The notes under the pieces: generated by a model | Seen by the model: the letters and a program-made list of their open reading frames with translations, nothing else | Database searches by the model: none | Told to the model about the DNA's origin: nothing | Part shown: one piece after another, positions 51,425 to 59,767 of the stretch | Position numbering within the stretch: position 1 is the stretch's first letter | Layout: every line of letters starts with the position of its first letter | Assembly (NCBI RefSeq): GCF_000420945.1 | Contig: NZ_ATVX01000008.1 | Span: forward strand, 1-64,000 | Direction: 5' to 3' | Source of the DNA: Butyrivibrio sp. VCB2006 | GTDB lineage: Bacteria > Bacillota > Clostridia > Lachnospirales > Lachnospiraceae | DNA length: 64,000 nt | Made by a program: the position numbers and the translations under genes

Positions 51425-54064
51425 CTACTGTAATAGATTCATAACGCCTTGCGTCGTCTGGTTTGCCTGTGCAAGAATCATCTGTCCAGCCTGTGCAATT
51501 ATCTGGGCATTGCTATAGTAAGACAATTCGTGAGCCATCTCAGTGTCACGAATTCTACTTTCAGAAGCCTGAGTATTCTCAACCGTATTATCTGTATATC
51601 TCGCTGCATGCTCAAGCCTGTTCTGATATGATCCAAAAGTACTTCTTTCTTCAGCAATAATATTAAGTGACTCTTTTGCCAGAGTTATTGTAGATAAACT
51701 TCTAGCTTTTGTGGTGCAATCTGCTCCGGAAATACCCGCTATGGAAAGATTGAGAGGGCTCCACTCCATATTTATCTCATGCTGATCCTCAACATCAGGC
51801 GCACACTGAATAATGCAGTGCTTCTTGGGAGGGTTTACTGTTATGCTGAGAAAATCCGGCTCTGACAACGTTCCAACAGGCTGATTTGGTGTAAAATTCC
51901 TATATGCTGCTCCCGATGACTTAGTAGTAATGCTCGAAGAACCCGTTGATCCTGATATCATGTTGTATAATTCTTGATATGTTATTCTGTGCGTAAACTT
52001 AAATGCATAGTCGCTTGAATTATCTCCGTCTTTAACAAACTCACCACTCGTAGTATAGCTATTACTGCCATTACTAATCACATTGCTACCGGTACTGGTT
52101 GTCTCAGCAGAATAGCGTTCAGCCTGTGTATTATATCTTCTTCCAACTTCAAATTCGCTATATGTTTTCTCGGTAAAATCACCATCTACCAATCCAGCTG
52201 AATCCAAATCCGTTATTTCTAACATGTTACTATAATAGTTGTATTTTTCATTTCCTGTATATGATGTAGTATCTGTTCTTGACACATTGAAAGATATCTC
52301 ATTACCTTCAATGGAATCCATCACTGCACTGCCAAGCTGGCCTGAATACTCAAGCTTACATTTTTCTTCCCAATGATATGTTTTGTACCTTGCATAGTTC
52401 CAGTTCTGATCATGTTGAGTTTCGGTAACCTTATAATACTTATAGGTTCCATCTCCTTGATCAACTTTGTAGAGTCGCTCAACATCTGTAGTATTATCCG
52501 TAGAACCGGTAACCACCCTTCCTGTTTCCGGATCATCGTACTCATTCTGTCTGGCATCACCTACGATAATTTTCTTCCATGTCACATTTCCGCCAAGTGC
52601 TGTAGAGCCGCTACTCTGGCTACTATCAAAATTTCTGCCATAGGAATTCTGAAGTGCAAATGCGTCATCATTGTTGCCGTCGATTCTTTTATCAGATATG
52701 GTCAAAGCTGAATTGCTTGATGTTGTGCTGGTTGGACAGACAATACTTCCTGTAATTGCAGTTCCATCAAGAATGTTTATTACCTCCGGCTTACTTGCCG
52801 CATCTGCAAGTTTGAAATAATACTGAATCGGTACACCTGAATCAGGGCTTACATAATGATATGTTGAATTATTGTCAAAACTAATCTGGCTACTATCGTT
52901 GTTATCTACATCTTCACCCCAGTCAACTATAGGATTGCCGCTGTAACTAATATTATTCCAGGCTGTTCTTGAAGTTGTAGTGGAATTTGAGCCATCCGCT
53001 TCAGTCTTGGTAATTGCAAGGCCGTCTGATGTGGCTGAAATGTAGTATTTATCGTTAATATCATCTTTATTGGAATTTGTAACCGCTACGCGGGTTGTAC
53101 TATTCCCAACAATAGGAGCTATAGCTCTTCCTGTTGCTCCTGAAACACCAATATCCCAAGTTGCGGCGGAGGTAAAGCTATCACCATTTATTCCATTTTT
53201 AATATCATTAATGCCATGGCCTTCTTCAACATCAAAGGAGATTTTCATTCCTCTATGGGTAAATGCTACATTTCTTGCAGCATTATCAGTACTAGATATT
53301 CCTAGTTCTGCCCATGTCGCAGCCAAAACATTATTAACGTAAATACCTGTATCGTCCGCGTTCCAGTTGTATTCTCTTTTAACTTCTGCAAGGGATTGAC
53401 CCTTTTTAAGCTTTAATTTTACCTCTTCTCCACTTTCGTAGTTTAGTTTAAAGGTAACTTCCTGATCTTCCGTTGCAATACCATTTGCATCCAGTTTCAT
53501 GCTTTGCCCCTGGCTTGCAGGAATGTTTCTAAGCTCTTCAATACTATATCTAATATTATTAAACTCCAAACCACCTATAACTCCACTACTTGAATAAAAG
53601 AGCTGGATGTCATAAGGCTCAGGATCCGGTTCAACCTCCAGCATATATGGAACATGAAAAATTGGGATCTCGTTGTATGTTGCAGTGTCAAATATACGAC
53701 TCATTTCAGTCTTGATAGCTTGAACTTCATCATTAATGAAGCTCCTATCACTACTGGTCAGGGTATCGTTAGCACCCTTAACAGCCAGCTCATTGATACG
53801 CTGGATCATGTCATGAACTTCGGCAAGATAACCGTCTGCAACCTGGCATAGACTTATGCCTTCCTGAATATTGCGTGAGCCTTGAGAAAGGCCACGAATT
53901 TCTCTGCGCATTTTCTCACTGATGGCCAGACCTGCTGCGTCATCAGCTGCGCGATTTATACGATAACCGGAAGAAAGTTTCTCCGCGGATTTAGCTTTAT
54001 TATTAGTAACAATATTTAACTCGCGGCTTCCTGTCATTGCCGCTATATTATGCTGTATTACCAT
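51425..54064 (-). CDS. Flagellin with an unusually large central domain
   Basis: 879 residues, against about 270-500 for ordinary flagellins. The conserved D0/D1 helices are intact: N-terminal IQHNIAAMTGSRELNIVTNN to about 140 (KLSSGYRINRAADDAAGLAI, IQEGISLCQVADGYL) and C-terminal from about 780 (LSTITLAKESLNIIAEERST, QNRLEHAARYTDNT, MAHELSYYSNAQIIAQAGQM). Roughly 620 central residues are surface-exposed variable domain, rich in S, T, D, N and Y. No HExxH motif is present, so it is not a flagellinolysin. The many exposed Ser/Thr are potential sites for the glycan island next door. A SigD-like promoter precedes it; GGGAG marks the start. No clear terminator follows. Confidence 0.95.
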   Translation of the reverse strand: MVIQHNIAAMTGSRELNIVTNNKAKSAEKLSSGYRINRAADDAAGLAISEKMRREIRGLSQGSRNIQEGISLCQVADGYLAEVHDMIQRINELAVKGANDTLTSSDRSFINDEVQAIKTEMSRIFDTATYNEIPIFHVPYMLEVEPDPEPYDIQLFYSSSGVIGGLEFNNIRYSIEELRNIPASQGQSMKLDANGIATEDQEVTFKLNYESGEEVKLKLKKGQSLAEVKREYNWNADDTGIYVNNVLAATWAELGISSTDNAARNVAFTHRGMKISFDVEEGHGINDIKNGINGDSFTSAATWDIGVSGATGRAIAPIVGNSTTRVAVTNSNKDDINDKYYISATSDGLAITKTEADGSNSTTTSRTAWNNISYSGNPIVDWGEDVDNNDSSQISFDNNSTYHYVSPDSGVPIQYYFKLADAASKPEVINILDGTAITGSIVCPTSTTSSNSALTISDKRIDGNNDDAFALQNSYGRNFDSSQSSGSTALGGNVTWKKIIVGDARQNEYDDPETGRVVTGSTDNTTDVERLYKVDQGDGTYKYYKVTETQHDQNWNYARYKTYHWEEKCKLEYSGQLGSAVMDSIEGNEISFNVSRTDTTSYTGNEKYNYYSNMLEITDLDSAGLVDGDFTEKTYSEFEVGRRYNTQAERYSAETTSTGSNVISNGSNSYTTSGEFVKDGDNSSDYAFKFTHRITYQELYNMISGSTGSSSITTKSSGAAYRNFTPNQPVGTLSEPDFLSITVNPPKKHCIIQCAPDVEDQHEINMEWSPLNLSIAGISGADCTTKARSLSTITLAKESLNIIAEERSTFGSYQNRLEHAARYTDNTVENTQASESRIRDTEMAHELSYYSNAQIIAQAGQMILAQANQTTQGVMNLLQ

Positions 54065-54134
54065 ATCATTCTCCCAGACATCCGTTTCTTGGATACGAAT
54101 TGATAGTTGTTGACATTACATGGTTTCAAGATAT

Positions 54135-54160
54135 GTATCGGCATAATTGAGTTATTTCTA
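54135..54160 (-). promoter_or_regulatory. SigD-like promoter of flagellin
   Basis: Minus-strand GCCGATAC (54135-54142) matches the sigma-28 -10 box GCCGATAT at seven of eight positions. TAGA (54157-54160), 14 bp upstream, is a one-mismatch -35 box. The transcript would have a leader of about 70 bases. Confidence 0.65.
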
Positions 54161-54174
54161 TATGGAAAAAAATC

Positions 54175-54426
54175 TTAATTCTTATTGTTCTCCAACTCTT
54201 TGATTTTGGCTTGAAGTTCCGCAATTGTAGCGTCTTTGGTTGCAATAGTGGCATCTTTGTCTGCAATAGTTGCATCTTTGCTAGCAATGACTGCATCTTT
54301 CTCCTCAATAATGGGTGTCAGCTCATCTCTGACTTCTTCTCTTCCTTCACTACGCCCTTGCTCAAATGATTCTTCCTTGATGGCTTTCATATGACCAGCT
54401 TTATTATATTCATACAAACTATACAT
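54175..54426 (-). CDS. Candidate internally initiated Rpn short form, 83 aa
   Basis: Codon 232 of the rpn gene is ATG (54424-54426) and is preceded, at the right distance, by AAAGGCGG then five bases. Translation from here would yield an 83-residue protein holding only the helical linker and the coiled-coil repeats. Escherichia coli rpn genes make an analogous C-terminal form that binds and neutralises the full-length nuclease. The ribosome site is visible; expression is inferred. Confidence 0.5.
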   Translation of the reverse strand: MYSLYEYNKAGHMKAIKEESFEQGRSEGREEVRDELTPIIEEKDAVIASKDATIADKDATIATKDATIAELQAKIKELENNKN

Positions 54427-55119
54427 AATGACCGCCTTTCTCTCTTTTATCAAGAAATCTTTAAGGATATCATGATCAATGCAATAATCAATGGCTCTTT
54501 GAACTGCCTGAGTAAGAGACAGTGTCTGAGAGTATTCCCTGACTTTAGCCACATACAATGAGTATTCGTTGAGTTTCTGACAGCTATGCATCAGGTCGTT
54601 GTTCATACCGTGATTGATATTGAGCACCTTTACGGTAAGTTCGAGATCCGGAGAATCAGAGCAACTCTCATAGAGTTCTGACAGACGGTATGTCATTTCC
54701 TCTGGCATCTCATCTGTACCATTGTAGAATACTACGAAATGTGGCTCAGGAATGCTAATTCGGCTATCTCCATAGATCTTGTCCTCATCAATTAGCTGTG
54801 AATACAAGCTGCTAACATAGAAGAGACACCTAAGTGGTATGTTAGGGCACTTCGTAGATTGATGCTCATAAATATTAAGGTGGGTGTCAATGATAAATGA
54901 CAGGTCATTGTGCATCCCCATAAATATGGCATTGTCCAAAGTGTTGACGATAAGTTCATCCGGATTGTTATAATGCGAATGGTTAATTGCATTATATAGA
55001 TCCAGAAGCGCTTTCCTATCCTCCTTAAACAGGAGCCTAAACACAGTATCCTTGTACTTCCTGTTAGCCCATGGCCATCTTAGTTTCTTAAATACTAATT
55101 TTCTTCTCTTGATTCCCAA
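54175..55119 (-). CDS. Rpn/YhgA-family PD-(D/E)XK nuclease with C-terminal heptad repeats
   Basis: 314 residues from a TTG start preceded by AAAGGATG. The N-terminal part is Rpn/PDDEXK_2: KYKDTVFRLLFKEDR, ALLDLYNAINHSHYN, LSFIIDTHLNIYEHQST (active-site D and the E-x-Q pair), CPNIPLRCLFYVSSLYSQLI and EPHFVVFYNGTDEMPEE. A helical linker ends in EEVRDELTPIIEE, then a seven-residue repeat (KDATIAD, KDATIAT, KDATIAE) forms a coiled coil. Rpn proteins are DNA nucleases implicated in recombination and phage defence. An internal in-frame start (see next entry) suggests a shorter product. The gene is isolated between the flagellin and the Bat operon. Confidence 0.88.
   Translation of the reverse strand: MGIKRRKLVFKKLRWPWANRKYKDTVFRLLFKEDRKALLDLYNAINHSHYNNPDELIVNTLDNAIFMGMHNDLSFIIDTHLNIYEHQSTKCPNIPLRCLFYVSSLYSQLIDEDKIYGDSRISIPEPHFVVFYNGTDEMPEEMTYRLSELYESCSDSPDLELTVKVLNINHGMNNDLMHSCQKLNEYSLYVAKVREYSQTLSLTQAVQRAIDYCIDHDILKDFLIKERKAVIMYSLYEYNKAGHMKAIKEESFEQGRSEGREEVRDELTPIIEEKDAVIASKDATIADKDATIATKDATIAELQAKIKELENNKN
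54209..54313. repeat. 21-bp tandem repeats in the rpn 3' end
   Basis: GC(A/G)TCTTT recurs exactly every 21 bp at 54230, 54251, 54272 and 54293, encoding the heptads KDATIAx. Repeat copies keep the frame on expansion or contraction, so coiled-coil length can vary without frameshift. Confidence 0.85.
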
Positions 55120-55416
55120 TTATTCACATCCTTTCCGCACTAATGCAGAAAAGACGTACTTCTAGACTACATTAATACTATCATATTTTTTATTATTTGT
55201 TGGGAAAATATGACTACTGACTGTAATCACATTTACGCAGTGACTATATGCTGCGTTAACCGATTGCTCCGACTGGAGCAGTACGACCTACAGACTATCA
55301 TTTAGGAAAAGAAATGTAAATATAATGAGTTCAACATTAAGAAAATCTTAAAAAGTTTGCTATTTTACATTTGTTGATAAACATTATTTTCCATAGCACA
55401 TGCCTAAAAGTTCAAA
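55120..55416. other. Noncoding region upstream of rpn
   Basis: No gene is visible. It contains hairpins TTTACGCAG/CTGCGTTAA (55232-55259) and TGCTCC/GGAGCA (55265-55280), a 25-base segment (55257-55281) nearly repeated at 30216-30240, and two TTAAG-type boxes 11 bp apart (55336-55352) with TATATT 11 bp beyond them on the minus strand, a possible promoter for rpn. Confidence 0.45.
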
Positions 55417-55461
55417 TAAAAAAACTTCCGAGTAATTACATGTAGTAACCACCCGGAAGTT
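55417..55461 (-). terminator. Terminator of the Bat-like operon
   Basis: AACTTCCG (55423-55430) and CGGAAGTT (55454-55461) pair, with a T-rich tail on the minus strand (55418-55424), 6 bp after the last gene's stop. Confidence 0.88.
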
Positions 55462-55466
55462 CATAT

Positions 55467-56246
55467 TCACCATGGCTTATAGCTTCCACCGCCGCCTACT
55501 TCGTTGCCGTTTTCATCGTTGCCATAATTGCCGTATTTATCAAGGAAGTCCTGATCTTTTTGGCGCTCTTCCATGGCATTCTTTTTATTCTTGTCCAGTT
55601 TATCTTTCTGGCGTTTTTCCTTTTCGGAGTTATTCTTGGACTGGTCAGAGCCGTCAGAATTCTGGCCTTTATTATCGTCCTTTTGCTGGGCGTTTTCGTC
55701 ATCATCCTGGGATTGGTCGCCATTCTTGTTTTGGAGCTGTTCCAGCATACGGTCAATGTCCTCTTTGAGCTGCTGGGCATCATCATCTCTGTGACCCACA
55801 CCGTTATCTGTAGCCCAGTTGTTCTCAAGAAGAATGTCCCTGGCCTTGATGAGAATAAGCTGCGCTGTATCAAGGGCCTCCTGGGTTGTGAGAGCATCAA
55901 AATCGATGCTGTAGCACATGGCAAGAGCAAGGTTGATTCGAATGTCGCACTCTTTTTTCCCTACAGGATAGCGCTCAAGGGCCTTATTGTAGTATCCGAT
56001 TGCACTGTTATAATCCTTTCTTTCGAAGGCAACATTTCCGAGATTATAATAAGGAAGATATCCTTCAGGCACATTACCCACCAAAAGAGATTCCTCTTTC
56101 TGGGTCTGATAATCTCCCTTGTTATAAGCCTTAACAAAGGAGTGATTAACCAGTATTCGCGTGGTCAAAATCCCTGCAAGTACTGCAAGAACAACTGCCA
56201 GCACTATTAATCCATATATCTTAATTGGAATTTTCTTGAAGTCCAT
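55467..56246 (-). CDS. BatC-like TPR membrane protein
   Basis: 259 residues. One N-terminal membrane segment (IYGLIVLAVVLAVLAGILTT), two or three TPRs (YYNLGNVAFERKDYNSAIGY, NKALERYPVGKK), then a long very hydrophilic Q/D/N/K-rich tail (about 175-245) ending GGGGSYKPW. Last gene of the MoxR/DUF58/VWA operon, the position of BatC/TPR proteins in aerotolerance operons. The tail is probably disordered and extracytoplasmic; its glycine-rich end may be an interaction site. No enzymatic motif. Confidence 0.82.
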   Translation of the reverse strand: MDFKKIPIKIYGLIVLAVVLAVLAGILTTRILVNHSFVKAYNKGDYQTQKEESLLVGNVPEGYLPYYNLGNVAFERKDYNSAIGYYNKALERYPVGKKECDIRINLALAMCYSIDFDALTTQEALDTAQLILIKARDILLENNWATDNGVGHRDDDAQQLKEDIDRMLEQLQNKNGDQSQDDDENAQQKDDNKGQNSDGSDQSKNNSEKEKRQKDKLDKNKKNAMEERQKDQDFLDKYGNYGNDENGNEVGGGGSYKPW

Positions 56247-56334
56247 ACTTATGTCCTTTCAATTCTATCTCAGATAACATATCTTGTAATTCCTTCATAT
56301 CATATTTACCTGATAGATATGATCCTGATTAAGT

Positions 56335-57294
56335 TCACAGCCTTCCCTTCCTGATAAACACCGCAGTCTCGAGGATCAGCATAGCTGCCAGAACAGCCGC
56401 ATAGTAATAGTAGGTATCCACATACCTTTCTGCGCCGTCTGCCTGCTCAACCACGGTGGCGCTCTGCTCTTTTATCATCTCGATGAGGCCTGTAAGGGCT
56501 GTGTTGCCCCCATTCATGTTCATGTACTGAACGCCCATTTCATTAGCAATTCGCTTCAAATTCTCCTCATCGATCCTGGAGATGGCGTCATCGTGAGTAT
56601 CATAGTCGTAGACATAGCTATGATATTCCTTCATCTTGCCGCCGGCTTCAGAGCCGTAGCCAAGAACCGCGCCTGCATCGATGTACTGGGCAAACTCCTC
56701 ATAGGAGCCCTCCAGACTGTCGTTAGTTACTTCTCCATCGCTTAGGAAAAAAACTATGGTCTTCCGGTTCTCTTTTTTATTGGAGGATAGAAGTAGCGCC
56801 TCCATGTCCTTGTATGGGGTTGCAAGGTTAGATCCGGAAGAATAGTAGGTCTCCGGAGTTGCCATTACATCCACCATATCTGAGATGTACTTAAGGTCCT
56901 GAGTAAAAGGAGACAGAACGTGGGCGGTGTCATCAAAGGTCACAAGTCCAAAGTTACTGCCTGCAAGCTCTGACAGGATGAAGTTTACGTCCTGCTTAAC
57001 ACCCTCCATTCTCTCCTCACGTCCGTTGTAATCCAGGGCCCACATACTGAGGGTTCCGTCGATTACAAATAGAACATCAAGGTTCTTGGTGGCAAACTCG
57101 TAGTCCGTTCTGATGGTCACAGGTCTAAGGCCTATTATGAGAACCAGCAGATAAATAACTGCCATTCTACCTATGGAGCCTGCTTTTTCTATTAAACTAG
57201 TCTTATTCCTGGCTATGATAAATACTGTCAGCACCATAAAGATGGCAAAAACCAGCAGCATCAGGCCAGGTGGTAAAATAGGTCTCATCTTCAT
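56335..57294 (-). CDS. VWA-domain membrane protein (BatB-like)
   Basis: The start is ATG 57294, overlapping the upstream stop as ATGA (319 aa); longer readings are redundant. Two N-terminal membrane segments, a von Willebrand A domain with a MIDAS-like DGTLS (in VLFVIDGTLSMWALD), FGLVTFDDTAHVLSPFTQDL and IVFFLSDGEVTND, and a C-terminal membrane segment (YYYAAVLAAMLILETAVFI). VWA proteins bind a metal and a protein ligand. The S-to-T change in DxSxS keeps metal coordination possible. It partners the adjacent VWA gene and MoxR. Confidence 0.85.
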   Translation of the reverse strand: MKMRPILPPGLMLLVFAIFMVLTVFIIARNKTSLIEKAGSIGRMAVIYLLVLIIGLRPVTIRTDYEFATKNLDVLFVIDGTLSMWALDYNGREERMEGVKQDVNFILSELAGSNFGLVTFDDTAHVLSPFTQDLKYISDMVDVMATPETYYSSGSNLATPYKDMEALLLSSNKKENRKTIVFFLSDGEVTNDSLEGSYEEFAQYIDAGAVLGYGSEAGGKMKEYHSYVYDYDTHDDAISRIDEENLKRIANEMGVQYMNMNGGNTALTGLIEMIKEQSATVVEQADGAERYVDTYYYYAAVLAAMLILETAVFIRKGRL

Positions 57295-58403
57295 TTCTGT
57301 AACACCAATCCTGCCGCACAGGTAAATGCGAGGCAAATAAATAATGCTATAAAGGGAGTCTGCGGCATATCCTGAGTTTCTCTGGTCATTACCATGTTGA
57401 CCAGCATAACCTCCTGCCTCTGAATATCCTGAACAATTGCAGAAACCGGAAGGTCATCAGTTCTCACATACAAAAGCCCTCCTGTTTTATTAGCTGCTTT
57501 CTCCAGTTGGTTCATGCAGGTATCGTAGTCGTAGTGCTCCGGATCATAGAAAACTTCCCTGGCAGGGAAAATAGCAAACAATGTAACATTCTTGTTCTTG
57601 CAGTAGGTAGACGCCTCATCCAGATTCATGATCTGACCTGCGAAGGCATTGAGCTCGTTGTCCGTGCTCATGATAATGACTCTGGTGCGCTCTGCATCTT
57701 CTATATAAGGAAAAGAGTAAAGCGCTGTTCCAAGACCTTCTCCTATCAGCGAAGATCCTCGGTTATTGTTATTAAGCAGCGTTCCCGCATCATAGTACTC
57801 AAGTTTTTCCCTGAGTTCATCATGCCACTTCTGCACATTGTCAGGATATAAGTAATATTCATAGCCATACACATCGTAAATCTGTGTATACAGCTCTTTT
57901 TGCATAACGAAGTAATCATACAGATCATCAAGCTTCTGGGCCACGTAGTCATAGTCATCTGTAAGAGGCACGTAGGTAACAGTTGATGTGTTAAAGATAT
58001 TGATTCCAATCCTGTCCCCTGCAAGGCCCTTTACAACGCCCTTGAGGTAATCCGTAAGTTCTGCATTAAGATCGTACAGTGAGTATGAAACGTCCATGCA
58101 GATGATGATATCTCTTTTCTTGACCCCAGTATAAACATCCTGGTTCTTGTATGGTCTTGCTACCAGCACCAATGAAGCCAGAAGGCTACCGATCATGCCT
58201 ATGGCCAGGATGCCTCGCAGTATATTGAACCTTATATTGAGGCTCTTATATAGTTTTGTTGATTTCAGAAGGGATGTGTTCGAAACCTTGGTGCCAGAAA
58301 CGTACTTTTCTTTGCCACCAAGCTTAAAGAATAACGAAACAGCTATCACGAAGACAGCTCCTACAATCCCAACGAAAATCGCCCATTTATTCATCAGCTC
58401 CAT
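57291..58403 (-). CDS. VWA-domain membrane protein (BatA-like)
   Basis: 370 residues. N-terminal segment IFVGIVGAVFVIAVSLFFKL and a second near 65-85, then a VWA domain with MIDAS DVSYS (in IIICMDVSYSLYDLN), GDRIGINIFNTSTVTYVPL and RVIIMSTDNELNAFAG, then a C-terminal helix. A roughly 50-residue insertion around 150-195 is tyrosine-rich (QIYDVYGYEYYLYP). The gene overlaps both neighbours (10 bp with the 163-aa gene, 4 bp with BatB), so the three are made together. Role inferred from the operon: envelope stress or maturation complex with the MoxR chaperone. Confidence 0.87.
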   Translation of the reverse strand: MELMNKWAIFVGIVGAVFVIAVSLFFKLGGKEKYVSGTKVSNTSLLKSTKLYKSLNIRFNILRGILAIGMIGSLLASLVLVARPYKNQDVYTGVKKRDIIICMDVSYSLYDLNAELTDYLKGVVKGLAGDRIGINIFNTSTVTYVPLTDDYDYVAQKLDDLYDYFVMQKELYTQIYDVYGYEYYLYPDNVQKWHDELREKLEYYDAGTLLNNNNRGSSLIGEGLGTALYSFPYIEDAERTRVIIMSTDNELNAFAGQIMNLDEASTYCKNKNVTLFAIFPAREVFYDPEHYDYDTCMNQLEKAANKTGGLLYVRTDDLPVSAIVQDIQRQEVMLVNMVMTRETQDMPQTPFIALFICLAFTCAAGLVLQK

Positions 58404-58885
58404 GCTCTAACCACCCCTAAAGCTTTATTACATGAGCTCATAAAGTCCTTGTCTCTTGCTCTCTCATCCTCGGCAAACTCAGGAACATAGTACTCCTCCA
58501 TAAGTCTGTCCAGCTGTCTTATACCAAAGGCCTTGATCTCGCTCTTAGTAAAGTTCTCAACATTAAGCCCTGTTGCGTCATGAACAAATCCTCTGATCAG
58601 AAGGCTTAGCTTCTGATAAGCAGCTCTTTTGTCAATCTGACTATTGGCATAAGTGGCTGCCAGGCGCTCCATCTGAGCAGTGTAATCATTTTTGATCTCA
58701 AAAAGCTTTTTAGCCGGCGGAATGTGAAGTGCCGGATTTTTCTTTTTAAAGAAGCCCTCGATCTTAAAGAGCTTTTTGGCCACATAAAGAGCAGTAACAA
58801 TAGCCCCAGCCAGCATAGCAATTGCAATTAAAACCACCCACAAATAAAACTCAAAGGGCGCTTGTAATGAAACCGTAGTAACCAT
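58394..58885 (-). CDS. Small membrane protein of the Bat operon (DUF4381-like position)
   Basis: Start ATG 58885 with AAAGG seven bases upstream (163 aa); the TTG five codons earlier is unlikely. One N-terminal membrane segment (FYLWVVLIAIAMLAGAIVTA) and a cytoplasmic helical domain (YAQ-type YTAQMERLAATYANSQIDKR, LSLLIRGFVHDATGLNVENF, ARDKDFMSSCNKALGVVRAW). The segment around TKSEI resembles the DUF4381/BatD-tail region found between DUF58 and VWA genes. It overlaps the DUF58 gene by 35 bp. Confidence 0.75.
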   Translation of the reverse strand: MVTTVSLQAPFEFYLWVVLIAIAMLAGAIVTALYVAKKLFKIEGFFKKKNPALHIPPAKKLFEIKNDYTAQMERLAATYANSQIDKRAAYQKLSLLIRGFVHDATGLNVENFTKSEIKAFGIRQLDRLMEEYYVPEFAEDERARDKDFMSSCNKALGVVRAWS

Positions 58886-59750
58886 GTCTGTACCTTTCAA
58901 GTAAATCTATAGTTGCATCAATTATCTGGCCTTCCGTGCTGATGCAGGTAAGTCCCACCTTGTTCTGCTTGCATAGCTCCGACGCCTTTTCAAGAATCTC
59001 TTTGCGGATTCTGATTTCTTCCTCATGGAGCTTCTTGTTATGGGAAAAGAAAAATCTCTCATAGAGGGACATATCTGTATCGTAGGCTATATCGCTTGTC
59101 AGCATGGAATCTTCTATATTGATGATCATAAGGTCGTGATCAGCGGTAATACCGCGGAGCATGTTTCCGTCAAGTCTGTTAAGGCCGTCCATGTCAGTAA
59201 TAAGAAAGATGATCATTCTCTTATTGACTGTGCTCATGATTTCATTTAACACGTCATAAACTGTTGTCTGATGCTCCAGAGTAATCTTTTGTTCCAGATC
59301 ATATATAAGCTTTTCCATATGCTCAGGGCCTGACCTGAAAAGACTGATCCTTGACTTATTTCCATCAGGATAAGCCAGGGCGTAGTCCGCACCGTTTCTG
59401 CCTGTAATATATGCAATTGTTCCAAAAGTCATAAGGGCCAGTTCTCTCTTGGCATCTCCGCCCTTGGAATCTCCAAGCATCTTGGTACCACAGTCGCAGA
59501 CAAACATTACATTGTGACGCCTGTCTGTCATGTATCTGCGGACGAGAATATCACCCATTCTGGAGGAGGATTTCCAGTCTATATCGTGAACATCATCACC
59601 AAAGGAATAGAGCTTAAGATCATCAAACTCCATGCTGCGGCCACGATGAATTGAATGGAAGTCTCCATCAAGAATATTTGAGGTTTTGCGGTTTGTATAA
59701 AGAGATACGGCTCGCCTTATCCTTGATAAATACTCGTAATCTAACTGCAT
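58851..59750 (-). CDS. DUF58 protein
   Basis: Start ATG 59750 (299 aa) with GAGGAGG about 12 bases upstream; the earlier TTG overlaps the moxR stop. The DUF58 signature is clear: HRGRSMEFDDLKLYSFGDD, VHDIDWKSSSRMGDILVRRY, then a VWA-like half (NVMFVCDCGTKMLG, ITDMDGLNRLDG). There are no membrane segments. DUF58 proteins always accompany MoxR ATPases and VWA proteins and act with them in an unresolved protein-assembly process. Confidence 0.92.
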   Translation of the reverse strand: MQLDYEYLSRIRRAVSLYTNRKTSNILDGDFHSIHRGRSMEFDDLKLYSFGDDVHDIDWKSSSRMGDILVRRYMTDRRHNVMFVCDCGTKMLGDSKGGDAKRELALMTFGTIAYITGRNGADYALAYPDGNKSRISLFRSGPEHMEKLIYDLEQKITLEHQTTVYDVLNEIMSTVNKRMIIFLITDMDGLNRLDGNMLRGITADHDLMIINIEDSMLTSDIAYDTDMSLYERFFFSHNKKLHEEEIRIRKEILEKASELCKQNKVGLTCISTEGQIIDATIDLLERYRHGYYGFITSAL

Positions 59751-59767
59751 AGTATTCGATTTCCTCC

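Noticed and set aside
51425..54064. Flagellinolysin (metalloprotease flagellin)
   Set aside because: I looked for HExxH in the central domain and found none; the only nearby His-Glu is the conserved MAHELS of the C-terminal helix.
54209..54313. CRISPR-like repeat array
   Set aside because: The 21-bp units are contiguous without spacers and encode coiled-coil heptads in frame.
55467..56210. Large plus-strand frames over the TPR/BatC gene (55560-56210)
   Set aside because: They are antisense to a clear TPR protein; hydrophobic composition results from the complement of the Q/D/K-rich tail.
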